Source: Aporrectodea caliginosa (lineage: Eukaryota > Annelida > Clitellata > Crassiclitellata > Lumbricidae). From it: a stretch of DNA of 64,000 nucleotides. A program made the position numbers and the translations under genes. The stretch is from the NCBI GenBank assembly GCA_020284085.1, contig JACEVL010000059.1, positions 358,501 through 422,500 on the forward strand. The letters are read 5' to 3'. Within the stretch, counting starts at the first letter, position 1; each line of letters starts with the position of its first letter. Shown one piece after another: positions 31,873-44,050 of this stretch. The notes below the pieces were generated by a model. That model was not told the DNA's origin. It ran no database searches and saw nothing but the letters and a program-made list of their open reading frames with translations.

Positions 31873-32673
31873 GTAAGTGAATCACGAGGATGAGGAGGGT
31901 AGGAGGAAGAAGACGATGATGATGTCGGCGTTGACGATATTGATACTAATTACCTTCGTTTCTTATTTCAAACTGACACACCGCATTATGATTACAATTC
32001 ACAGAAAGAACGGATAATCACAAGTTATTACGGAATTCGAATTTAGCTTCTTGGCAGCCATGAAAGGCGCCCATCACGTCCTACATCTCATTTTACGAAC
32101 GCCATGTAGCGAATGACCTTTGGGAGGGTTTCGATCCCGCTTCCTATTTGATGTTCTGATCTTCACGCCAGTGATGTTGCGAATAATCAATAGATATGTA
32201 TATCTTCGTTTAATAGAACAGACTGACAAACCGCAGTGAGTTACATAATGGAAAGGAAGACAGATCTAATATATGTGGTATAGTTGCTGATTTTACCGTT
32301 TATTGAAAAGCCTCAATTAGAGTATGTAGGCTATATGCTACCGTATTTTATCAATAGTACTATTCTCAAATCATACTGAATTACTTACGGATTGAATGAC
32401 TGATTAAAAGACTGACCGATGATTGCGATTACCTACCTACCTACCTACCTACCTACCTACCTACCTACCTACCTACCTACCTCTACCTACCTACCTACCT
32501 ACCTAACCTACCTACCTACCTGAACCTACCGCACCTACCTACCTACCTATCTACCTACCTGACTGAATGACTAATTGAATGACTAATTGAATGACTAATT
32601 GAATGACTAATTGAATGACTAATTGAATGACTAATTGAATGACTCACTGACTGATTGTGATTACATTGTACAG
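31873..32673 (+). other. Intron between the carbonic anhydrase exons
   Basis: 801 bp, GT at 31873 and AG at 32672-32673. Holds a CCTA microsatellite (32432-32550) and a 12-base repeat AATGACTAATTG (32567-32645) ending about 30 bases before the acceptor. Confidence 0.8.
32432..32645. repeat. (CCTA)n and (AATGACTAATTG)n repeats
   Basis: About 120 bp of CCTA units followed by six copies of a 12-base unit; both lie in the carbonic anhydrase intron. Confidence 0.95.
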
Positions 32674-32937
32674 TTGGCCAAGTTGCGTAAGTTGCGTTCG
32701 TACTGTGAGTCTGAGGTTCGTCCGACGGATGAATACGACGGTCAGATGGTGTCTAATAGTCGGCCACTGCAACCGCTTGGAACCCGAAAGATCTCAACGG
32801 TTGAGACGGCGTTGCACCGAAGACGACCAAAGAGTTACGACCGCCAGATCCAGGAACAGACGACGGTCAGGGTGTCCATCTTTCCAGAGCTATTCGATCC
32901 TCAACGCCGAGAGGAACTCTTTCAGTGGCTGCAGTAG
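32674..32937 (+). CDS. Alpha-carbonic anhydrase, last exon
   Basis: Follows acceptor ATTACATTGTACAG. Encodes LAKLRKLRSY, then SNSRPLQPLGTRKI, the C-terminal block of alpha-carbonic anhydrases (commonly ..LRSL...NxRPxQPLxxR). Joined to the previous exon it gives TSEV then LAKLRKL, the usual intron position of vertebrate genes. After GTRKI there are about 46 more residues to the TAG at 32935-32937, longer than in cytosolic enzymes and rich in Arg/Glu; the tail has no membrane segment. This is the 3' end of a host gene, with confidence high for family and lower for isoform. Confidence 0.85.
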   Translation: MAKLRKLRSYCESEVRPTDEYDGQMVSNSRPLQPLGTRKISTVETALHRRRPKSYDRQIQEQTTVRVSIFPELFDPQRREELFQWLQ

Positions 32938-32959
32938 AAGGAGGAGGGAGAATGAGGAT

Positions 32960-33480
32960 GGATGGATGACGGAGTGAGTGAATGAATGAATTAATGGATG
33001 GGTGGATGAATGGGTGAGTGAGTGAGTTAGTGAGTGATTGAGTGGATGAATGGATGGATGTATGGATGGATGGGTGAGTGAGTGAGTGAGTTAGTGAGTT
33101 AGTTAGTGAGTGAGCGAGTGAGTGAGTGAGTGAATAAATGAATGAATAGGCGAATGAATGAATAAATGAGTGAGTGAATAAATGATTGATTGAGTGATTG
33201 AGTGGATGAATGAATTGGTGAGTGAGTGATTGAATGAGTAGATGGGTGGAATGAGTGAGCGAGTAAATGGACGGATCGATGGATTGGTGGATGGGTGAGT
33301 GAGTGAGTGAGTAAGTGAATGATTTAATTAATTAATGAGTGAATGAATGGATAGGCGAGTGATTAATTGAGCGAGTAAGTGAGCAAGCAAACGAGCAGGC
33401 GACGATTGAGCGAGTGAATGAATGAACAAATGAATAAATGAATGAATTAATTAATGAATGAGTGAATGAACGAGTGATTG
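32960..33480. repeat. GAGT/GAAT-type tetranucleotide repeat
   Basis: Imperfect TGAG, TGAA and GGAT units over about 520 bp directly after the carbonic anhydrase stop, followed by an AGAC-rich stretch (33600-33685). Confidence 0.9.
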
Positions 33481-33719
33481 ATTGAATGGTTATTTGACTG
33501 GCAGACTGAATGTATGAATGAACGAACGAGGAAATGAAACCTAAAAGACTCGCAGATAGCTAAGTCAAAAAGACTCAATGAGACAACACATACAAACATC
33601 AGACAGACAGAAATAAAGACAGACAGACACAGACAACCATACAGAGACAGACAGGCACACACGCAGACGGACAGGCAGAGACACACATGGTGTATGCGTT
33701 TGTCGTGTTACACACCGGT

Positions 33720-34199
33720 GCGCAGGTTTTCTTCATTTTGGACGCTATCTAGTGTAACTTTAGTCTTATCTTTCCTGTAAACTGACATTATAAAGGATTA
33801 TTTCTACTGCATCGTCGCTACTAGTCTTATTTGGATTGTTTGCGTCCGTTTGGGATAAATTTAAAAGTTTATTGCGTCGTGTGAACGCTTCGAAACGGAC
33901 TACGCCATCTTGACCTAAATTCGCAGGTTAAACTTGCCGTTCATTATGATTGGATATTTCGATCAAAATTTTCAACGTTGAACTCTAGTCTTGTGTTTCC
34001 TGTAAACAGACACATGCAAGGATTATTTTGTTGGGATAGGCGTTGTTTTATTTGGATTCTGCCCATCCGTTTTGAGACACTTCAAAGTTTTGTTGTGTCA
34101 TTTGGACGCTCCGACAAGGTTACGCCATTTTGTTTACATGTTCAGACTGTCTACGATTATTGATTATATGGCGCACAAAATCTTCGTTATTAATAAACG
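33720..34199 (+). mobile_element. 5' UTR of the L2-type LINE
   Basis: Two diverged units of about 230 bp (33745-33980, 33983-34199) share TAGTCTT..TTTCCTGTAAAC, AAGGATTATTT and ACGCCAT. Repeated 5' UTR monomers with promoter activity are common in LINEs. A preserved 5' end is unusual, since most copies are 5'-truncated. Confidence 0.55.
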
Positions 34200-35537
34200 A
34201 TGTCTGTTCCGATGCTGTCTTCGCCGACGGTGTCGGTGTTGCGTTTGATGTCGGCATCTTTATGTACGACTACATCTTCACTGGAGTCGACACCTTTGTT
34301 TAATTCACGCATCACATACTCCTCGCAACAATTGACTTCAGTTTATTCAAACAGTTTCCGGCCGTCTCGTGCTCTTCGGAAGATCCTGTTCAGGTTCCAG
34401 ATCTGGTGTCCTGCCGACTGTCGACAGGAGCGACTGAAACGTTTGGATAGGCTGGATCAATCTTCCTCGCTGCTGACCTCGCTATCAATCACCTCTACAC
34501 CGGCTACTACTAGTCCTGCCTCGTTGCTGAAGGATGCTTCTCTATCCAGTAAACAGACATCTACTACATCTAATCCACTTCCTTCTCCGTCTCTTCATAC
34601 TTCTGGTCTTCGACTCGCCTCCTGGAACGCTCATTCTCTATCCGAGAAGTTTGCTTACGTCTCACAGACCCTTCTTGAGGACCAGCTTGATGTGTTTGCC
34701 GTCACTGAAAGCTGGCACCTTGCCTCTGATGATGTTCCAGTTCTGCGTGCGACTCCGTTTGGTTTCTCATCGCGCGACCGCCCTCGACCGCCTCATCCAG
34801 ATGGTCGATCAGCCCGTGGTGGAGGCATCATCGTGTTCTTCCGTTCCTCACTACGTGTCTCGCAGATAGCTCTTGACGATTCACTGACCACGTTAGAAGC
34901 TCTATGTCTGAGCATTGCAACTCCTCATGGTCCTATCACCTTACTCACAGTCTACAGACCTGGTTCTTCTCCTCCTACAGCTCAATTCTTCTAAGAACTC
35001 TCAACCATCTTTGAGACCATTGTTACGCGTAATTCCCAACTCATTATCCTCGGCGATTTCAACATTCATCTTGAGGAACCTACACAACCTACTTCTGTTC
35101 GATTTCTTGACCTTCTGACACAATTTGGACTTCGGCAACATATCAGTGAATCTACTCACCTACTAGGTGGTTACCTTGACCTTGTCATTACCGGTGAAGA
35201 TGATCAAGTGGATGACCTCAAAATTCTTCCTCCGACGCTCTCCGACCATTCCGTCATCACGTTTACTCTTCCTTTCATTCATCTTCAACCGATTCACTCC
35301 ATCCGCATGATACGTGGATGGAAGTCGTTCGACTCGTGTGCCTTCAGCGCTGCTTTACGAGACACTCTCCTCTCCTCACTGGATCCTACTCTGGATGTCC
35401 TCTCAGTCGCACAATTATTTGACCTGTATACTTCTACGGTTACTAATCTTCTTGATGCCATGCTACCTCGTCGCAAAGTCTGGACACGTCAGCGCCCACT
35501 GGCAGTCTGGTATGATGCTGACTGTCGTGGTCTACGC
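34200..35537 (+). pseudogene. L2-type LINE: N-terminal region and APE endonuclease
   Basis: Residues 1-135 are Ser/Thr-rich. The apurinic-like endonuclease domain that nicks target DNA follows: LASWNAHSL (N143), AVTESWH (E170), then after one in-frame TAA (34992-34994) GDFNIHLE, LDLVITG and SDHSVITF. The same frame then stays open to YDADCRGLR at 35537, where the LTR of another element begins; the TGA ending this frame is formed by the first bases of that LTR. Reverse transcriptase resumes at 40838. Broken by a stop and an insertion, so inactive. Confidence 0.85.
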
Positions 35538-35966
35538 TGACACGTGCGGCTGGGGAAAATACCCGCTGTGCGTCAACAACATTGTTTACAGCTAAGGGAA
35601 AATTCCGCCACGGACTGTCAACAGCGGACCAATGCATGTATCAATAATCTACGCGTTCTACAGGACTTTCCAGGGAAAAGTACGATGACGTCATAGAACT
35701 TTCTAGAATCCATCAGAACCCTATATATAAGGTGCAGCGTCTGTACAAAGGAGCCAGTTGACGAAGATTTATGCACGTTGAAGAAGTGTTCTTGTAACGA
35801 TATTTGATTGAAGTTCAATCGAGACCAGCCAACCTGTGTGCTGTCTGCGATTGTGATATTTGACGGGCTGACTTAAATTTAACTTATTTGATTCTTTCTG
35901 TTAATAAAGATCTTTTAAGTTTCCTTCGTTTGTTCGTCGTCGTGTTCGAGAGGCTCGACCGCGACA
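35538..35966 (+). mobile_element. 5' LTR of a Gmr1-like Ty3/gypsy retrotransposon
   Basis: Begins TGACACGTGC exactly where the LINE frame is broken and ends CGCGACA. Contains a TATA box CTATATATAAGG (35722-35733) and a poly(A) signal AATAAA (35905-35910). A 429-bp length fits. The left boundary rests on the LINE break, not on a second LTR, which is missing. Confidence 0.65.
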
Positions 35967-35970
35967 TTTC

Positions 35971-35986
35971 TGGTGTCAGAAGCGGG
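35971..35986 (+). other. Primer binding site (tRNA-Leu type)
   Basis: TGGTGTCAGAAGCGGG lies four bases after the LTR. It is complementary to a tRNA 3' end CCCGCTTCTGACACCA, close to tRNA-Leu (..CTGACACCA). It would prime minus-strand DNA synthesis. Confidence 0.6.
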
Positions 35987-36544
35987 ATCATCGGTGTTGG
36001 ATCCGGTGAAGAAGAAGAAGCGAACCGGAGGAGGAAGGAGTCAACCCGAAGAGACGGTCTGCTCAGGCAACGGGCGGATCGAGAGACGGTCTGTTCAGAC
36101 AGTGAACGGATCGAGACGCCTTTCTACCGTGAAGGACGGGTGATCGGCAGACGACAGCTGACGGACGAAGCGCGTCGTTCGGCTGAGACGGCAGAAGACA
36201 GCAGTCAACATACGGGTAAGATCCTGGGTGTTGTCGGGCTGGGAAGGAGAGAAGAAAGTGGAGTTGCAGCCGAGTTTGGGGCGGCTATTGTCTTTCTTTC
36301 CTATTTTCTGCTGATTGTTTCTTTGTAGTTTGATCCATCGTAAGGATCGAGGCCAGGCTTGCGCGAGCTTGTGTAGCTTTTGCGTACTTGGCGAGTGCAC
36401 TTCTTTGGCTACTGCGTAGTTAGCGTGGTGTGGAATTACTGCGTAGTCACACTTTGTTTTGTGTGGAATTTTCCTTTTGTGTGGCGTGTCTCCTGCGTGG
36501 TGTCTGTTTCCTGGTTGTCTACTGTTGATTGACTGTTTGTAAAA
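35987..36544 (+). other. Leader of the LTR retrotransposon
   Basis: Untranslated leader between primer site and gag. An open frame of 146 codons (35888-36328) spans the LTR edge and has no domain; I treat it as chance. Confidence 0.5.
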
Positions 36545-37110
36545 ATGGAAGCGTTGACAGCAGAGATGCAGGCGAATATTCATAAAAGGTCGTCTGAGCG
36601 CCTTAGGATGTATCTTATAAAGGCAGGAAGGGACGAAGATGAGGTTATGACTTGGGATAGGAATACATTGATGGAAGAATGGGCCTTGGAGATAGGAAAG
36701 AAGGAAGAAGAATTCAAGGCTAGTCTAGCATCTCCAGAAGAGACCGCTTACGAACTGCAGAAGCGCCGTCTGGAGTTCGAAATCCGTAAATATGAAGAAC
36801 AGAAGGAGAAGGAAGGAAGAAAGGAAGGAACAGAAGGAGAAGGAAGAAAGAGAAAGGGAGGAACAGAAGGAGAAGGAAGAAAGGGAGGAAAGGAGGAGAG
36901 AGGAAGAAAAGAAAGAACAGAAGGAGAAGGAAGAAAGAGAAAGGAAGGAACAGAAGGAGAAGGAAGAAAGGGAGGAAAGGAGGAGAGAGGAAGAAAAGAA
37001 AGAACAGAAGGAGAAGGAAGAAAGAGAAAGGAAGGAACAGAAGGAGAAGGATGAAAGAGAAAAGAAGGAACGGAAAGAGAAGGAAGAAAGGGAGAAGAAG
37101 GAAAAGATGG
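36545..37110 (+). pseudogene. gag N-terminus of the Gmr1-like element, frameshifted
   Basis: Starts MEALTAEMQANIHKRSSERL and continues through a Lys/Glu-rich stretch. A purine-only tandem repeat (36800-37110, units of about 30 and 60 bp) encodes a charged helix EKEERE/EQKEKE in the frame that leads on to the rest of gag, while the start codon lies in another frame. The shift occurs in the AGGAAGG-rich repeat near 36810-36835, so an expansion or contraction there broke the reading frame. Capsid-like sequence continues in the next entry. Confidence 0.7.
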
Positions 37111-40100
37111 AAGAACAAACTATTAGAAATTCTTTAGTAAGCCGCACTAAGCGTTATAGTGATGCACTTAAGAATGTTCTTTGGAAATTCCCCTCCGACC
37201 CTATAGAAATTCCAGGTTTCTTTGATCACTTGGATGGTTTGTTTAATGTGTATGAGGTGGATGAAGATGTTAGAGCAAAATTATTGTTGGCTAATTTGAG
37301 TGAAAGAGCTAAGGCATTAACTATGCGCCTAACTAAGGAACAGCTCAATGATTACAAATTCTTGAAGGAGTTTTTGCTAAGGGAATTTAAGATAAGCCCT
37401 TCAACCCTTAGAACCCGATTTTGGACGATGCATAAAGCATCGGACGAATCTTTTACGATCTATTCATCCAAATTGCGTGTTGCTCTTATGTATTATCTGA
37501 AAAGCAGAAAGATAACTGACGAGTTTGATAAACTTGTAAGTTTACTGGTGGCGGATCGGCTCAAGGAGTCCTTGTCAAAGGCTTGCTTGGATTATATCTT
37601 GGCCCAAGAAAAAGAGGAGTGGTTGAACTGTGAAGATATAGCTAATGCAGCTGACATTTATGTAGCGTCGCATGATGGTGGGAGTGACTTGGTGTACCGT
37701 AGTCATCCGACACCGAAGTATAACAATTGGACGAGAAGTCAACCACAAGTCCAAGTCAATAACCAGACAGCTCAGCCTAAGTCTTTCAGACCGGAAGTAA
37801 GGGGTGAAGCCAAGATAGGTGCGAAGATGTCTCAGGAGGAGGCCAAGGTGAAGGGTCTCTGTTTCTTGTGTCATCAGAAGGGTCATAGGGCAAAGGAGTG
37901 CCCGACCAATCGAAGTTATAAAAAGGTGGGTGCTTGTATGGTTGGGAACCCAACTAAGGAGGTGATCGACTCATTGGTGGAGAAGGTCAACGTGGCACAA
38001 GAGGTATCTGAACAGGTAAGGCAAGGGAATTTATTGGACAACCTCGAACCAGTAAAATCGGAAATTGCTGTAAGAGTATACGATAATAGTATTGATGGAC
38101 TACACGAGAGGTCGTATATCCATGTACAGATTGAAGATCTCCCTTCTCAACCAGCGTTATCTGATTCAGGAGCAGAAATTTGTTGTATTGATAAGAAGTT
38201 AATTGAGTCACTAAACTTGCCTGTGATTAAACGGATTAACATAATTGGTTTTCAGGGAGAAGGATGTAAGGCAGATGTGGTATACCTACAATTGAAATTA
38301 GCTAATCCATCGGAAGGAACGACGAATATTGCGCCATCTTTGTGCGTCATGTTTGCTGTAGTCCCTGAACTAAATGAACGGGTTATTCTAACACCCCATA
38401 TTGTAGACCTATTAATGGAGAGTTCGGAATATGTAGTGATGGCGGTTGGTGTAGATCGATCAGTACAGGTAAATGAAGAGGTAAAGGAAGATAAAATTGA
38501 GAAGGATAACAACAACGAATCCCTGCAGTCAGACGTTAAGGATGAGGAAGTGAATGAATCTTCCCAGGAGCAACCAGTTGATGATTCAGATAATTTCCTC
38601 GATGTTGAGTCGACAGAGTTTAAATCTGGTGAGGAAAAAGCGGATAATGATACTTTGTTGCGAGAGCAACAAAATTGTCACAATCTTAGGCCTTGCTGGC
38701 AACAAGCGAACCAGAATAAAAATAATTTCTTCACAGACAATAATCTCCTGTACCATAAAGGGGAGATTATGGGACATAAGGTAAATCAATTGTGTCTACC
38801 GGAGGATAGAATTGGGGTTGTCTTGCGAGTAGCACACGATGCCCCATGTGCTGGGCATATGGCTTTTAAGGCAACGAGAGCCCGGATCAAATTAAACTTT
38901 TGGTTTCCGAGAATGGATGAGAGAATTCGCGAGTATTGTGCATCTTGTCAAATTTGTCAACTTAGAACTCCAGTTAAAGTTGCAGATCGAGTCCCGATTA
39001 CTCCTATTCCGAGGGCAGATGAACTTTGTTTTAACCATTTAAATATGGATTGTATTGGCCCTATGGTAGTGACTGGAGAATCTAATAAATCGAAACCTAA
39101 GTACAATTATGCTTTAGTTCTGGTGGACAAATTTTCTCGTTGGCCGATGGCTTATCCCCTTAGATCGTTGAACGCAAAGGGAGTCTGTGAAGCTCTGTTG
39201 CAAGTTTTCACAACTTTTTCTATTCCAAGAATCATTAGTTCGGATTGTGGCACCAACTTTACTAGCCGTTTGACGAAGGAATTCTTGCAGCGAATGGGTT
39301 GTAGTCCCAGATTCAATACCCCTGGACATCCCGAGGCAGCCGGATTGGTTGAAAGATGCAACCAGAGCTTGAAAACCATGATCTTTAAACTCGCTCAATC
39401 TGATCCTCGTGGATGGCACCAATTGCTACCCTTCGTTCTCTGGAGCCTTAGAGAAAAACCCTCAGGCACGACTCATATCTCGCCTTTCACTATGGTTTAT
39501 GGAACTCTTCCTCGTGGTCCACTTAGTGTATTGAAGGAATCATGGGCGGGCGAACGGAAATTACCTCTTAACTTAGGTAAATCACCAGAAGAGTACCTCC
39601 AATCACTGAAAGAAAACCTCGAATTTGCGAAAGCTTATGCGGATTACTATAGTGATATAGAATTGAAACGGTATGCAGATTATTATAACTTGCGCAGTAC
39701 TGACAGAAAATACGAAGTTGGAGATAAAGTAGCAGTATTAGCACCAGATTTTGGTAGTTCTAAATTTTATAGTCGATGGCAAGGACCTGCAACCGTGGTC
39801 AGAGTTAAATCCCCGTATTCCTATATAGTAGAAATAGAGGGAAAACAAAGACATTTACACGCTAATAAGATCAAGCGGTACCATGAACGACTTGAACAAG
39901 CAATGATTAATAGCTGTTCAATAATTGTTGATCAAGATGAGGAATTTGGTGTAGTAGAGGTTGTAGATCAGGAAGAACGTGAACAAGTGAGCCCGAGTAA
40001 GCGTATTGATCCTTTGATCATGGCGCATCTGTCAGAAGAGGAACAAAAGCAACTCTTTGAGGTTTTGGATCGACATTCGGCAGTATTCGTGGATAAACCT

Positions 40101-40837
40101 GGGTACTGTCCAGTATTAGAACATGAAATCAAAATAACTCCTGATTTCACTCCTAAGCGTTTAAAGGCATATAAGGTCCCGGAGCTACTTAAACCTGAAG
40201 TGCAACGCCAGATAGAAGAAATGTTGTCCTTAGGCATAATTCGACCATCGAAAAGTGAAATGGCCAGTCCGGTAGTTTGTGTTTTAAAGGGACCCAAGGG
40301 TCAAAATGGCGTTCGTCTAGCAATCGATTATCGCCATGTTAACAAGTATTCTCTAGGTGATTGTTATCCGACCCCAGACATTGCTGACGTCTTACAGAAG
40401 GTGGGACGGGCAAAGTTCATTAGTGTTTTCGATGCAAAATCAGGATATTGGCAAATCCCGGTTCGGAAGGAACATCAATGGCTTACAGCATTCGTATGTG
40501 ATGCAGGACTTTTTGAGTTCACAAGAATGCCGTTTGGACTCAAATCCGCTAGCAATACTTTTATTCGTGCTATGACCCAAGTTTTACATCCAGTCCGAAG
40601 TTTTACCGAACCATTCGTTGATGACATGGCAGTGGTTTCAATGAATTGGAATGACCATTTGGAACATCTAGAGAAATTCTTGCAAACTGTTGAGGAGACA
40701 GGACTTACTTTGAATTTAAGGAAATGTAATTTTGCACAGAACAAAATAAAGTTTGTTGGCCATATAGTAGGGTCAGGTTGTATCGAACCTGATCCAGGCA
40801 AGATCGCTACGATCAATGATATCCAACCTCCGATCAC
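36792..40837 (+). pseudogene. gag-pol of a Gmr1-like Ty3/gypsy element: gag, protease, integrase, then reverse transcriptase
   Basis: Residues counted from 36792. Capsid-like region (about 110-330); CCHC zinc knuckle CFLCHQKGHRAKEC (357-370); aspartic protease LSDSGAE (D458); integrase zinc domain with H682, a second His and CASCQIC; integrase core D753, D818, E854, the last two with 35 residues between, as in active DD35E enzymes; a C-terminal domain with FYSRWQGPATV; then reverse transcriptase with LAIDYRHVN, FDAKSGYWQIP, MPFGLKSA and FVDD (D1277). Integrase before reverse transcriptase is the reverse of the usual Ty3/gypsy order and marks the Gmr1-like lineage first described from cod. All catalytic residues listed are present. 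The protein ends abruptly after the reverse transcriptase palm/thumb (IQPPIT, about 1348): RNase H, the 3' end and the 3' LTR are missing, and LINE sequence follows in the same frame. Confidence 0.9.
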
Positions 40838-42375
40838 TGCAGATGAATTTCAAGAAATGCTTACAGCCAAGATTGACCGACTTCGCGCTTCGACTGCTGA
40901 TGCTCCTTCACCGACATTCTCATCGACGTCTGCTGTCTTCGATAGCTTCCGTCCTATCTCGGAATCGGACCTTCGTCTAGTTCTAAAGTCTGCAAATCTA
41001 AAATCATGTGAACTAGACCCACTACCCCCTTTTGTAATCAATGACATTTTAGATGACCTTGCTCCCTTTTTGGTTTATCTGTTTAATAGGTCACTCGCTG
41101 AGGGCTGTATTCCTCCATCTCAGAAACGTGCTCTTGTCTTTCCTTCACTCAAAAAGCCTAACCTTGATACTAATCTCTGCCAAAACTACCGACCAATCTC
41201 TAATCTGTCTTTCTTATCCAAAACTCTTGAGCGCCTTGTTTCCCTCCAGCTTCTCCCCTATCTTGAACAATCTGGTCTTCTTCCCCCAAATCAGTCAGGC
41301 TTCAGGGCTCATCACTCTACGGAGACTGCTCTTCTCTCTCTTCTCTCTGAAATCTATTCTGCTGTTGACAGGTCTGAACTCACCCTCCTGGCTCTTTTTG
41401 ATGTTTCTGCAGCTTTTGATATGGTTGACCACAATATTCTTCTTCAGCGTCTTGAAACTTCTTATGGGTTACAGGGCCTTCCCCTTTGTTGGTTTCGATC
41501 TTATTTGTCTGAGCGAACCCAAATGATTATCTCGGGTGATTCCAAAACTAATTGGATCCACATCAAATTGGGTGTTCCTCAAGGCTCTGTCCTGGGTCCC
41601 CTGCTCTTCATTCTATATACAGCTGACATTCCCTCTCTTTTCCCACTCTCTGGAGCTGCTGGTCATCTCTTTGCAGATGATGTGCAAGCATTTGTCCATG
41701 GGTCTCCTTCATCCCAGATGCACTTAGTTGAGCGTATTCAATCCCTCTCAAATTCTCTTCACTCCTGGATGGCATCAAACCGTCTCTGCCTTAACGCCTC
41801 CTAAAACCCAGTTCATTTGGTTTGGCACCCCCAACAGCTTCTGAAGATTGATTTTGTTCTCCTCTTGGAAAGTTTCCCGCACTATTCCTTTTCTTCAACT
41901 GTACGTGATCTGGGTGTTACGCTAGATAGCTCCCTTTCTTTTAAAGACCATATCTCTAACCTAACACGTTCTTCTTATTTTCATTTAAGGCGTCTTAGGG
42001 CTGTTCGGCGTTCTGTCTCATCTTCTGTTTTCACCACTCTGGTTCATGCTTTCATATGCTCCCGAATTGATTACTGTAATTCTCTTCTCATTGGTCTTCC
42101 TAAGGTTCGTCTTTCACCTCTTCAGTCGGTCCTAAATGCTGCCGCCAGATTAGTAGCACGCCTACCACGGTACTCTCACATTTCTACTTTCATGTTTGAA
42201 CAACTGCACTGGCTTCCTCTCTCTGCTCGCATTAAATTCAAAATCCTCATTTTAGTCTTCAAGGCACAAAGGGGTCTTGCCCCAAAATATTTAGCTGATG
42301 TATTACTCCGGCCTCTTTCAGCCTCCTCCCATCGACCACTACGCTCATCAAACAGACTTGAGCTTCTAGTTCCCA
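40838..42375 (+). pseudogene. L2-type LINE: reverse transcriptase and C-terminus
   Basis: Resumes with ADEFQEMLTAKIDRLR and runs through KSCELDPLP, NYRPISNLSFLSK, HSTETALL, DVSAAFDMVDH, GVPQGSVLGPLLF and LFADDVQAF, the reverse transcriptase blocks of L2/CR1 LINEs. Frame shifts near 41804 (after LCLNAS) and about 41815-41850; the last part reads VRDLGVTLDSSLSFKDHI, SRIDYCNSLL, LHWLPL and RPLRSSNRLELLVP up to an AGAC microsatellite that replaces the end. Roughly a hundred codons between endonuclease and reverse transcriptase are missing with respect to the family. The frame from 36792 to 41804 is therefore a chance fusion of two unrelated elements. Confidence 0.88.
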
Positions 42376-42379
42376 CACA

Positions 42380-42790
<411 letters not shown>

Positions 42791-42999
42791 TTTGGGTCGG
42801 ATTCGAACCATGGACTTTGTCTCCATTGTTACTCAAGTCTTTTCCGCTTTTAACGAACTATTGTCTTGTTAATTGCCCTCACGAAAATTTCTCGCCCCGT
42901 TCAATTATATCGTCCAGAGAATCACCCATTGTAAATGTTCCACTCCTGGACGATTTGCGTGTATTGCAATGTTAATCTGAGGCGCTCATACAACTAAAT

Positions 43000-43213
43000 A
43001 TAATACAATACAATTGTATTTGATATTACCCTCCTTCCAAAGCTGTGAACTGCACACGAGACCATACGACAGAACATCGAAGGCGCAGAGCAATTGTGAG
43101 TGAAGGACTTGCTCAATGTTTCTACACATTAACCGTCTCAGAGGAGGAGGAGGATCGAACCCGTACTCTCCGCTTTACAGGCCGAGCGCTCTAACCAGAG
43201 TTTAAGATTTTGT
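43000..43213 (-). mobile_element. SINE family D, second copy
   Basis: GGTTAGAGCGCTCGGCCTG, B box GGGTTCGATCCTCC, a GAGACGG segment and a TACAATT-type end, on the minus strand. Confidence 0.7.
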
Positions 43214-43346
43214 GGCAAAAATGCCGTTGACGTCGGCAGAAATTACTTTGATCAGTTCTGGCATTCGGTGTCTTTCAGCACGAATCATTGCGGATATCAA
43301 GTTTACATCTGATATAGCTTTGGTATAAAACCTTTTAAAGGTGTCT
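43213..43346 (-). other. Two-part unit, uninterrupted
   Basis: AGACACCTTTAAAA (from 43346), 16 bases, TATATCAG, then GTGCTGAAAGACACCGAATG, and GACGTCAACGGCATTTTTGCC..AAATCTTAAAC. Gives the pre-insertion state of the TTAA element site. Confidence 0.55.
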
Positions 43347-43781
43347 AATAAGAACGCGCTTCCTGTTATCAATTTGAAATCGTTATCGGTTTACATCTTA
43401 TATAGCATTGGTATAAAACATTTTAAAGGTGTCTAATAAGAACGCTGTTTTTTTATCAATTGGCAATCGGCCAATCGTTATCAGATTTACATATTATATA
43501 GCATTGGTATAAAACATTTTAAAGGTGTCTAATAAGAACGCGGTTTTTATATCAATTGGAATTCCTTAGCGGTTTACATCTTATATACCATTGGTATAAA
43601 ACATTTAAAGGTGTCTAATAAGAACGCAGTTTTTTTATCAATTGGCAATCGCTATCGGGTTTACATTTTTTTTAGCATTGGTATAAAACCTTTTAAAGGG
43701 GTCTAAGCAGAACGCTCTTATCAATTCGCTATCGTTTTCCATAACTATATAAAATATTCTGGCGACATTATAATGGTGTCT
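43319..43781 (-). repeat. Tandem array of PSE/TATA-like units, minus strand
   Basis: AGAC starts at 43704, 43616, 43530, 43434 and 43346 (periods 88, 86, 96, 88), plus the outer module at 43781. Most have TATATAAG 29-30 bases downstream; the one at 43704 has lost it to a T-run. Confidence 0.85.
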
Positions 43782-43879
43782 TAAAGGCAACGCTTTATCA
43801 TTTATAGGCTGCCGGATCCTGATTATGAGTTTCTCACAAACTGAAAGCCCAGACTTCCTGCTAGCCTATTATGCAACCT

Positions 43880-44050
43880 CAATGTCTCAGTGGACACTAT
43901 TACAACTTTTAAGAGGAACCTAGGAAGGGTGGGCTATTAAGCGCTCCAGGTTAAGTTGCATTGGTTTTACATGTAACACAGACTACACATCTTCTGAACC
44001 ACTTAAAACCTCTCTGTTATGTTATGTAAGCAAAGAAAGCAACTCAAAAG
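43880..44050. other. Spacer
   Basis: No feature recognised. Confidence 0.4.

Larger units (their letters stand above)
42880..43872 (-). repeat. Inverted-duplicate segment, copy 2
   Basis: Minus-strand counterpart of 30000-31725 without the TTAA element. It has five array units where copy 1 has six. Confidence 0.85.

Noticed and set aside
35888..36328. 146-codon frame as a retroviral-type accessory gene
   Set aside because: It starts inside the LTR, crosses the primer binding site and has no domain.
36792..41804. A single 1670-residue protein with two reverse transcriptases
   Set aside because: It is a chance in-frame join of a Gmr1-like pol and an L2 reverse transcriptase at about 40838; the two parts belong to different element classes.
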